Assembly: GCA_003575245.1 (NCBI GenBank)
Contig: NMQN01000104.1
Span: 1-6,201, forward strand
Reading direction: 5' to 3'
DNA length: 6,201 bases
DNA from: Candidatus Atribacteria bacterium 1244-E10-H5-B2
GTDB lineage: Bacteria; Atribacterota; JS1; SB-45; 34-128
Shown in pieces: positions 1 to 3,967 of this stretch. The notes under the pieces were generated by a model. That model saw only the letters and a list, made by a program, of their open reading frames with translations. It was not told the origin of the DNA and searched no databases. The translations under genes were made by a program, and so were the position numbers. Position 1 is the stretch's first letter; the number at the start of each line of letters is the position of its first letter.

Positions 1-6
1 TAATAC

Positions 7-183
7 TCAAAATTTTTTATGATTCCTTTTTTCTCCGGACCTCTCTTTTTCTCTAATGATTCTCTTGATAGTTTTTAAGGCCGATAGATACTTATTCCTT
101 TCCGTTTCTGTTAAATCTTTTTTCCCTAATTCTACATTGTAGAAAAATTTTGTTTCATCTAAAGCCTTTAACTTTACTCTCAC
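7..183 (-). CDS. Small hypothetical protein, 58 aa, basic
   Basis: I do not recognise this protein. The frame is open for 58 codons from a GTG (181-183) to a TGA (7-9). An SD-like AGGGAAGTG lies about 9 nt upstream of the GTG, which decides the start. The sequence begins MRVKLKALDETKFFYNVE, continues with a Lys/Glu/Arg-rich part likely to be helical (around LTETERNKYLSALKTIKR), and ends in a basic tail NHKKF. There is no signal peptide, membrane segment or cysteine motif. It lies 48 nt downstream of zinc-knuckle copy A on the same strand, so it could be cotranscribed with it. The normal amino-acid mix, good SD and full-length open frame argue for a real gene. Function unknown. Confidence 0.6.
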   Translation of the reverse strand: MRVKLKALDETKFFYNVELGKKDLTETERNKYLSALKTIKRIIREKERSGEKRNHKKF

Positions 184-218
184 TTCTTAAATCACTTCCC
201 TAAAATTATTTACCTAAT

Positions 219-235
219 CGTTCAGAATAGCCTAA
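219..235. repeat. Junction repeat R1, copy 1 (at the end of copy A)
   Basis: The plus strand reads CGTTCAGAATAGCCTAA here and overlaps the TAG stop of copy A (232-234). Related blocks occur at 761-778, 1246-1260 and 1544-1560. On the minus strand the consensus is TTAGGxTATTCTGAACG followed by an AT-rich stretch and then a purine-rich SD region. Two copies lie at gene ends and two lie in intergenic DNA. Confidence 0.55.
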
Positions 236-735
236 CTTACCTTATGTTTTCGCTTATATTCTCTATTGTATTTCTTGATCCCTTCCTTATTTTTTATTCT
301 CCAAAGTTCTCTCCTAGTCTGGCAGGCTTCTCTATGCTCCTGATAATATTTATTGTTTCTCTCTCTGATTGCTTCCCGATTTTTCAGATACCATTCCCTG
401 GCAAGCTCCCTTAAATGTTCTTTGTGTCCTTCCTGATAATTTTTAGAATAAATGCTCCTGTCCCTCTTATGAGTGTCCCGATATTCTTTATTCTGTATTA
501 GCATTTTGACCCGATTATGGTAATAGTATTTTAAACCTTCCCGGCTCCGGCAGGCCTTGCAGATATTAGTCCGGCCGTCAAGGTTTCGCTTGTCTATCGA
601 AAATTTAAAAATTAATTTTGTTTCCCCACATTTCGAACAGGTCTTAAAGCATCTAGCCCTCTCTTTTAGCATAAATTTTTTATGATAGTCGGTTATCCAC
701 TTAGGAATGGGATAAACTCCCTTCAATTTTTCCAC
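232..735 (-). CDS. Zinc-knuckle protein with six 15-residue repeats (copy A)
   Basis: 167 aa. Residues 1-28 form an aromatic/basic head (PKWITDYHKKF). A four-cysteine zinc knuckle follows: CSKC at 33-36 and CKAC at 59-62. Residues 70-159 are six exact-length 15-residue units, among them YRDTHKRDRSIYSKN, YQEGHKEHLRELARE and WRIKNKEGIKKYNRE, then a partial unit YKRKHKVS. The units carry Tyr/Trp at position 1 and His/Asn-Lys/Arg near positions 5-6, and are highly charged, suggesting one long helix. Proteins with a CxxC...CxxC knuckle followed by KNKE-type repeats are common in phages and mobile elements, mostly unnamed. Nucleic-acid binding is my inference. The GTG start (733-735) touches its SD (AAGGAAG); TTG at 724-726 is better spaced from AAGGTGG. 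Compensating indels against copy C keep the frame from GTG, which favours GTG. Copies B and C are paralogues. Confidence 0.8.
   Translation of the reverse strand: MEKLKGVYPIPKWITDYHKKFMLKERARCFKTCSKCGETKLIFKFSIDKRNLDGRTNICKACRSREGLKYYYHNRVKMLIQNKEYRDTHKRDRSIYSKNYQEGHKEHLRELAREWYLKNREAIRERNNKYYQEHREACQTRRELWRIKNKEGIKKYNREYKRKHKVS
620..720. repeat. Recently duplicated segment shared with 2661-2761
   Basis: The 100 nt at 621-720 (copy A, head and first cysteine pair) match 2662-2761 (copy C) at 96 positions without gaps. All four differences are transitions. Beyond the segment, towards the starts, two compensating one-base indels keep both frames. Towards the repeat region identity falls sharply. 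Confidence 0.85.
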
Positions 736-760
736 CTTCCTTAAAAACTATCTGGCAATA

Positions 761-778
761 CGTTCAGAATAGCCCTAA
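761..778. repeat. Junction repeat R1, copy 2 (upstream of copy A)
   Basis: The plus strand reads CGTTCAGAATAGCCCTAA, identical to copy 1 except for one extra C. It lies about 25 nt upstream of the start of copy A, so copy A is bracketed by the repeat. Confidence 0.55.
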
Positions 779-904
779 AGACCGCTTAATTTCCGCTCTG
801 TTAGCGTTTCTTTGCCCTTTATGGTGGGGATATCTATCACCCCTCTTCAGCTTTAAATCCTGAAAATAGCTAAATGCTATTAGGTATATAGCATTTTTCC
901 ACAT
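764..904 (-). pseudogene. Weak 46-codon ORF or gene remnant upstream of copy A
   Basis: The frame is open from an ATG at 902-904 to a TGA at 764-766, and beyond the ATG back to about 968. The peptide starts MWKNAIYLIAFSYF and ends RAEIKRSLGLF. No SD lies at a useful distance from the ATG. The stop falls inside repeat R1. Removing one G from the GGG there would continue the frame as SLGYSERIAR before a stop, which matches the phase of the other R1 copies. A perfect 9-bp hairpin (872-896) also lies inside the frame. I treat this as a decayed fragment, possibly of a helix-turn-helix type protein, rather than an expressed gene. Confidence 0.25.
872..896. other. Perfect hairpin, 9-bp stem and 7-nt loop
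   Basis: The arms AAATGCTAT (872-880) and ATAGCATTT (888-896) are exact reverse complements around TAGGTAT. On the plus strand the second arm runs into TTTTTCC, but the stem is AT-rich and no plus-strand gene ends here, so a terminator is not well supported. It could be an operator or an RNA element. Confidence 0.45.
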
Positions 905-918
905 CCAAGCTAAAATCA

Positions 919-944
919 GGCCTTCAAATTTCGCTTTTAAGGCC
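919..944. other. Inverted repeat GGCCTT...AAGGCC
   Basis: Arms 919-924 and 939-944 pair perfectly around a 14-nt loop. With a 2-nt bulge the stem extends outward through CAG/CTG. The surrounding motif (minus strand AAATTTGAAGGCC) has a relative near 2143-2170 upstream of copy B, so it belongs to the repeated intergenic DNA. Together with the hairpin at 872-896 it accounts for most of the otherwise gene-poor stretch 736-1020. Confidence 0.35.
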
Positions 945-1020
945 CCTGTTTTTTCTAATAGGTAATATCATAAGCGAAAAATCGATATTTCAGTTAAAAA
1001 CTTGCCCTTATTCGAGCCTG

Positions 1021-1167
1021 TTATCGCCGGTTAATTATCCTGCCCCGGTTATTCTTCTTTTTAAATTGCTTCTTTTTTTGTCCCCGGTTGAATTTATTCA
1101 ACCGGTATGTCTCCAACCTATTTTTTTTACACCATTTTAAGGCTCGTTCTAATCTTTTATTTATCAT
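1021..1167 (-). CDS. Small, very basic hypothetical protein, 48 aa
   Basis: Open frame from an ATG (1165-1167) to a TAA (1021-1023). The sequence begins MINKRLERALKWCKKNRLE and continues with a stretch dominated by Lys, Arg, Asn and Gln. A strong SD-like AAGGGTGGTG lies upstream but about 13 nt from the ATG, which is long. No membrane segment or cysteine pair is present. The strong positive charge would suit nucleic-acid binding, but that is inference. A perfect 22-nt palindrome (1084-1105) lies inside the frame and encodes YRLNKFNR. AT-rich coding on the minus strand gives Lys-rich frames by chance, so this gene is uncertain. Confidence 0.4.
   Translation of the reverse strand: MINKRLERALKWCKKNRLETYRLNKFNRGQKKKQFKKKNNRGRIINRR
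1084..1105. other. Perfect hairpin, 9-bp stem and tetraloop
   Basis: The arms CCGGTTGAA (1084-1092) and TTCAACCGG (1097-1105) pair exactly around TTTA. No T-run follows the stem on the minus strand, where it is followed by GGAC and A-rich sequence, so it is not a canonical intrinsic terminator for this operon. CCGGTT also recurs near 1027 and 1045. Confidence 0.5.
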
Positions 1168-1226
1168 TATGTAAGAAATTCACCACCCTTAAATTTTAGG
1201 CTAACTACTCTTTTTCAAAGATACCC

Positions 1227-1313
1227 CTAAAGATTATCTAATAATCGTTCAGATACCCTCAAATTTAAACGCAGGATACCTTTCTTATCGTCCTGTGGCC
1301 TTTCTTTAGTATA
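1227..1313 (-). pseudogene. Ribbon-helix-helix-like remnant without a start
   Basis: After the stop of the neighbouring zinc-ribbon remnant the same frame stays open for 28 codons and ends at a TAG (1227-1229). It includes GILRLNLRVSERLLDNL, which resembles the strand plus first helix of ribbon-helix-helix repressors and antitoxins (pattern R-[IL]-x-[IL]-R-[VI]-S-E-x-L-L). No ATG, GTG or well-placed TTG precedes it, and the second helix is missing. A shift by one base at the stop would continue as RGIFEKE. The segment contains repeat R1 copy 3. I call it a decayed fragment; the fold assignment rests only on the short motif. Confidence 0.3.
1246..1260. repeat. Junction repeat R1, copy 3 (divergent)
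   Basis: The plus strand reads CGTTCAGATACCCTC, like copies 1 and 2 but lacking two bases in the middle. On the minus strand it is followed by an AT-rich block and later by the SD of the 48-aa ORF. Confidence 0.4.
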
Positions 1314-1504
1314 TTAGCCTATATGCCAGTATAGCCAGTAACATAGAAGTCCGCTTATGATCCTTATCGCTTTTCGATATTTCTTGTTATTAGACTGGAC
1401 TTCCCGAAATTCACTACCGCAATCAGGACATAGACCTTATATTTGTATCTTATGCTCCAGCCACAAAATACCCCCTTACATTTAGGGTATTTATATTTTG
1501 GCAT
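1314..1504 (-). pseudogene. Decayed small zinc-ribbon gene, one-base frameshift
   Basis: It starts at an ATG (1502-1504), preceded by AAAAGGGGG about 12 nt upstream. The first frame gives MPKYKYPKCKG...YKYKV. Moving one base at about 1430-1433 continues as CPDCGSEFREVQSNNKKYRK to a TAA at 1314-1316. With one T restored (TATTGT instead of TATGT) the product would be 63 aa with the layout of a two-pair zinc ribbon. The first pair reads YPKC rather than CPKC: the TAC codon is one transition from TGC, so one zinc ligand is also lost. Frameshift plus ligand loss suggests true decay. Its 3' part contains a relative of direct repeat R2. It lies 51 nt downstream of copy B. Confidence 0.55.
1353..1374. 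repeat. Repeat R2, divergent copy
   Basis: The plus strand GCTTATGATCCTTATCGCTTTT resembles the two R2 copies at 2185-2207 and 2252-2274 and shares the preceding GTCC with the first of them. A shorter inverted relative (GGTAATATCATAAGC) lies at 961-975. Confidence 0.4.
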
Positions 1505-1543
1505 AGCCTTATTTATCCCCCTTTTAAAATTTATTTAATAACT

Positions 1544-1560
1544 CATTCAGAATACCTAAC
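1544..1560. repeat. Junction repeat R1, copy 4 (at the end of copy B)
   Basis: The plus strand CATTCAGAATACCTAAC overlaps the TAG stop of copy B (1556-1558), the same arrangement as copy 1 at the end of copy A. Confidence 0.5.
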
Positions 1561-2058
1561 TCGCAATTTTATGCTTCAGCTTATATTTTTTATTATATTC
1601 CCTGACTCTTTCCTCATTCTTTAATCTCCAAAGTTTCTTTCTGGCCAGGCAGGACTCTTTATGGTCCTCATAATATTTTTTATTTTGCTCGATGATCCTC
1701 GTTCTATGCCTCTTATAGTGTTCTCTAGCTAAAAGCTTCAACCGCTCCTTATTTTTATTCCGATAATCTTTTTGATAAACTCTTCTTTTCTCCTTATTTT
1801 TATCCCTCCAAACCTTGGCCCGTTTCAAAAATTTTTCTTTCTGGACCAAATATCGCTCCCGGTTGTAGGCACTCTGGCAAGCCCGGCAAACATTGGAGAA
1901 TCCGTTTTTATATCGTCTGTTTTTAACAAAATCCCCAATACTCCTAACTCCCCACATTTCGAACAAGTCTTGAAACATTTATTCTTCTGCCTTAACCTAA
2001 AGTTTTTATAATAATCAGTTATCCATTTCAGATTATTAAAATTTATCCTTAACCTCAA
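1556..2058 (-). pseudogene. Zinc-knuckle/15-residue-repeat protein (copy B), frameshifted
   Basis: It starts at a TTG (2056-2058) about 9 nt after AGAAGGT. The first frame encodes MRLRINFNNLKWITDYYKNF and runs to CSKCGE; homology to copies A and C then moves to the -1 frame near 1944-1950 (RSIGDFVKNRR...CRAC). Restoring one A (TTAAGG instead of TTAGG) gives 167 aa, exactly the length of copy A, and 20 residues between the knuckle halves as in copies A and C. Six 15-residue repeats follow, including WRDKNKEKRRVYQKD, YYEDHKESCLARKKL and WRLKNEERVREYNKK, then YKLKHKIAS. All four cysteines are present once the frame is restored. No slippery heptamer lies at the shift, so this is a pseudogene or a base-call error. 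Confidence 0.75.
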
Positions 2059-2184
2059 AGCGATCTACCTTCTTTTAAATTTTTTTAAATATTTATCCAA
2101 AGCTCGATAATCAGGGCCCAAATAGCCCTCTTACCCGAAATAGGCCTTCAAAAACCCCTCAAATTCGCTCGATTTTAGAGGTCC

Positions 2185-2274
2185 GCTTATGATTACCTAT
2201 GACTTTTTTCATCCCCCTTAAAATCGCTTCTGGTGCGGTATTTTAGACCTTGCTTATGATTACCTATGACTTTT
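2185..2274. repeat. Tandem direct repeat R2
   Basis: A 23-nt identical block (plus strand GCTTATGATTACCTATGACT plus TTT) occurs at 2185-2207 and 2252-2274. Each is preceded by ATTTTAGA (2172-2179 and 2240-2247), so the repeated unit is about 67-68 bp and imperfect. The second copy overlaps the TAG stop of copy C (2264-2266). The period is not a multiple of three. In frame, both blocks can read VIGNHK, which may be the trace of a lost coding segment. The rest of the gap 2059-2263 holds only an AT-rich leader and a 20-codon startless frame ending ALDKYLKKFKRR before copy B. Confidence 0.6.
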
Positions 2275-2776
2275 CCGAAAGCCGGTATTTTCTTTCATAT
2301 TCTCTGATTTTATCCCGATTCTCCTCTCGATATCGTTTTTTTCTGACGGCAACGGCCTCTTTATGATCCTGATAATATTTCTTGCTCCTCTCAATAACCG
2401 CTCTCCGATTTCTCAGGTAATATTTCTTGGCAAAATCTTTAAAAAGTTCTTTATGCTCTTCTCGATATCTTCGACTATATTCTTGATAAGATTCTTTATG
2501 AACCTCTCGATATTTTTCTTGATATTTTTGGTTTAAGGCCTTGATTCTATCTTTATCCCGGGCATACCTTGCCTGATAATATTTGTTTTTGCAAGTTTTG
2601 CAGATTCCCGAATAGCCGTCCGGATTTCTCCGGTCAATAGGAAACCTGGAAATTAGTCTTGTTTCCCCACATTTCGAACAGGTCTTAAAGCATCTAGTCC
2701 TCTCTTTTAGCATAAATTTTTTGTGATAGTCAGTTATCCACTTAGGAATAGGATAAACTCCTTCAACTTTTTCCAC
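2264..2776 (-). CDS. Zinc-knuckle protein with 15-residue repeats (copy C)
   Basis: 170 aa and intact. It has the same plan as copy A: head PKWITDYHKKF, cysteine pairs CSKC (33-36) and CKTC (59-62), then repeats from residue 70. The units are RYARDKDRIKALNQK, a 4-residue insert YQEK, YREVHKESYQEYSRR, YREEHKELFKDFAKK, YYLRNRRAVIERSKK, YYQDHKEAVAVRKKR and YREENRDKIREYERK, then YRLSEKS. The insert explains most of the extra length over copy A. Its first part is 96/100 identical in DNA to copy A, while the repeat part is far more diverged. The GTG start (2774-2776) lies directly behind AAAGAAG, an unusually tight SD; no better in-frame start is present. It begins 37 nt after the stop of the upstream gene, so it is probably in the same transcript. 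Confidence 0.8.
   Translation of the reverse strand: MEKVEGVYPIPKWITDYHKKFMLKERTRCFKTCSKCGETRLISRFPIDRRNPDGYSGICKTCKNKYYQARYARDKDRIKALNQKYQEKYREVHKESYQEYSRRYREEHKELFKDFAKKYYLRNRRAVIERSKKYYQDHKEAVAVRKKRYREENRDKIREYERKYRLSEKS
2661..2761. repeat. Recently duplicated segment, partner of 620-720
   Basis: See the partner segment at 620-720. Copy B is recognisably related here (PKW/LKWITDY-type head and CFKTCSKCGE) but much more diverged at the DNA level, so copies A and C share the latest common origin or have undergone gene conversion. Confidence 0.85.
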
Positions 2777-2813
2777 CTTCTTTAAAATTTTTTCTTTAGG
2801 TCCTCTCCACCTT

Positions 2814-3128
2814 TCACCTGGATCCCGAATCCTCCTCTACAACCTTTAAGACAGAATCCAGCTCCTCTTTAGACACCCCGAGAATAGTGGGGTCCTCGGT
2901 CCAGGTAAAACCGAAATAATTCTCCAGATTCTTCGTAATCTTCTTCGCCCCGGCAAAGTTCCCGGTTAAAAAGGCCAAAATAGAATCAGATTTTACATAA
3001 CAGAAAGTGAATCCCATAGTTTTTAAGATCTCGGAGAGCTCTTCACTCTCTTTTTTATCTAATTTATAGCAAAAGATATCTAGCCTGGTTTCCTTCTCGC
3101 CTCTTATAAACCGAGTAAAGTTTCTCAT
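2814..3128 (-). CDS. Hypothetical protein, tandem paralogue 2 (104 aa)
   Basis: I do not recognise the family. The start is ATG at 3126-3128: it is spaced about 7 nt from AAAGGGAGTG and aligns with the start of the upstream paralogue (MRNFxxFIR...TRLDIFCY in both). An in-frame GTG nine bases further upstream (3135-3137) lies inside the SD and is less likely. Shared segments with the paralogue are RLDIFCY near residue 20, DSILAF-x-TG near the middle, and a (Y)FGF-x-W motif before the tail. The tail is acidic (KEELDSVLKVVEEDSGSR). It is a small, mixed alpha/beta-looking soluble protein without cysteine motifs or membrane segments. The SD overlaps the stop of the paralogue, a 14-nt gap, so the two are probably translationally linked. 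Confidence 0.75.
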   Translation of the reverse strand: MRNFTRFIRGEKETRLDIFCYKLDKKESEELSEILKTMGFTFCYVKSDSILAFLTGNFAGAKKITKNLENYFGFTWTEDPTILGVSKEELDSVLKVVEEDSGSR

Positions 3129-3142
3129 TCTTCCCACTCCCT

Positions 3143-3424
3143 TTAAAATTTTTTAGAACTCTTTTTCTCTACTGTATCGTAAATCAAAGGCTCCCCAGCC
3201 CATTCAAAACCGTAGAATTTTTCTAGCTTTTGCATAATGTCCTTGATCCCTGAATATTCTCCTGTTCTAAAGGCAAGAATTGAATCCCTATCGGTGCGGT
3301 ATATAAAAAATTTAAACTTCTTTCTTAATATCTCGTCTAGGCCCGGGACCTCTTTTTCATCATAACAAAAGATGTCCAGTCTGGTCTTTTCCGAATCTCT
3401 GATAAAGGATAGAAAATTTCTCAA
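3143..3424 (-). CDS. Hypothetical protein, tandem paralogue 1 (93 aa)
   Basis: A TTG start (3422-3424) overlaps the TGA stop of the HNH gene as TTGA, an arrangement typical of translational coupling. AAAGGA lies about 10 nt upstream. The protein begins MRNFLSFIRDSEKTRLDIFC and ends in a basic tail KKSSKKF. It shares the RLDIFCY, DSILAF and FYGFEW-type segments with the next gene. The paralogue differs mainly in the linker after RLDIFCY and in its acidic rather than basic tail. Function is unknown. The tandem order behind an HNH gene suggests an accessory phage module, which is inference. Confidence 0.75.
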   Translation of the reverse strand: MRNFLSFIRDSEKTRLDIFCYDEKEVPGLDEILRKKFKFFIYRTDRDSILAFRTGEYSGIKDIMQKLEKFYGFEWAGEPLIYDTVEKKSSKKF

Positions 3425-3753
3425 TCTCTTTCATTCCTTTTTTTTAAAATTCTCTTTAGCCATATCTCTCTTATTACCTTACCTAATTTTCTAAACTCCT
3501 CATCGGTAAATTTATCGCTCTTGGCATTGTTACAGATGGGACAGGCTAAAACGCAATTTTCTTCGGTATAGCCTTTTTGATTATCCTTCCGGTCTATCTC
3601 TAATTTTCTACCTCTGTTTTTGCCACCATAGAATGGGCCCCAGATCCGAATAAAATCCCCTTCTTTTATCCTGCAATAATGACATCTCCTTCCATCTCTT
3701 TTGTAAAGTTTATCCCGGAGAGTCTCCTTTTCCCTTTTGCTTATTTTAACCAT
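3421..3753 (-). CDS. HNH endonuclease family protein (110 aa)
   Basis: This is a small HNH nuclease-fold protein, expected to bind a structural zinc and cut DNA with a metal ion. A basic head (KISKREKETLRDKLYKRD) precedes CHYC (24-27). The core is LEIDRKDNQKGYTEENC (51-67) and then CPICNNAKSDKF (71-82). The two CxxC pairs are the zinc ligands, and N66 and N75/N76 fit the conserved asparagines. The usual first His of the EIDH motif is Arg here (EIDR). This variant with DR...GY...NC-x-L-A-C-x-x-C-N-x-A-K is known in phage and restriction-associated HNH proteins, so it need not be inactive. ATG start with AAAAGGA about 9 nt upstream. The last four bases overlap the next gene. Phage HNH proteins often act near packaging or replication genes, none of which are visible here. 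Confidence 0.88.
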   Translation of the reverse strand: MVKISKREKETLRDKLYKRDGRRCHYCRIKEGDFIRIWGPFYGGKNRGRKLEIDRKDNQKGYTEENCVLACPICNNAKSDKFTDEEFRKLGKVIREIWLKRILKKRNERD

Positions 3754-3771
3754 TTTAAAAAATCCTTTTCA

Positions 3772-3849
3772 TTATTTACCGCCTTTTCTAGTTATTAGAT
3801 ATGCTACTATTCCTGCTATGACTATACTTGCTATAATCCAATACCACAT
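3772..3849 (-). CDS. Mini membrane protein 2, 25 aa
   Basis: The ORF has an ATG (3847-3849), ends at a TAA (3772-3774), and is preceded by AAAGGGG about 12 nt upstream. It encodes MWYWIIASIVIAGIVAYLIT and ends RKGGK: an aromatic N-terminus, one hydrophobic span of about 16-18 residues and a positive C-terminus, predicting a single-span N-out/C-in inner-membrane peptide. It resembles its neighbour 36 nt upstream in layout. The SD of the HNH gene follows directly after its stop, so the pair sits inside the operon. Type I toxin-like peptide, phage holin-like peptide or small regulatory membrane protein are all possible; none is proven. Confidence 0.55.
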   Translation of the reverse strand: MWYWIIASIVIAGIVAYLITRKGGK

Positions 3850-3885
3850 AATATTATTTTACCCCTTTCATTTTTTACTTTTTCA

Positions 3886-3966
3886 TCACTTTTTCTTCTC
3901 TTTCTTGATGGAGTATATGATTATTCCTAACACGATTAAAACCGTTATAATAAAATACCACTGCAT
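3886..3966 (-). CDS. Mini membrane protein 1, 26 aa
   Basis: ATG at 3964-3966 with a strong AAAGGAAGTG 7 nt upstream; stop TGA at 3886-3888. The peptide starts MQWYFIITVLIVLGIIIYS and ends IKKEKKK: aromatic N-terminus, one membrane span and a strongly basic tail, the same design as the next small gene. The start lies one base after the TAG that ends the shifted frame of the zinc-ribbon gene, and its SD lies within that gene's last codons, which supports both reading frames. Function unknown. Confidence 0.6.
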   Translation of the reverse strand: MQWYFIITVLIVLGIIIYSIKKEKKK

Positions 3967-3967
3967 C

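Noticed and set aside
1084..1140. Intrinsic terminator at the GC-capped hairpin
   Set aside because: No T-run directly follows the stem on either strand; the nearest T-rich tract on the plus strand is about 14 nt away and no gene ends there.
1556..1978. Separate 140-aa gene starting with MFQDLFEMWGV
   Set aside because: Its first residues are the out-of-frame translation of the conserved CFKTCSKCGE region; homology to copies A and C shows it is the 3' part of copy B.
1772..2011. Plus-strand open frame of 79 codons
   Set aside because: It is antisense to zinc-knuckle copy B, has no SD and no recognisable protein character.
2158..2213. 17-codon ORF starting MKKVIGNHKR
   Set aside because: The SD-like G-run touches the ATG without spacing and the frame is part of tandem repeat R2; it is more likely repeat DNA than a gene.
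232..2776. CRISPR array or tandem DNA repeat, suggested by recurring TCTTTATGxTCCTGATAATATTT on the plus strand
   Set aside because: The recurrences follow the 45-nt coding period of the 15-residue protein repeats, with no identical repeats or unique spacers.
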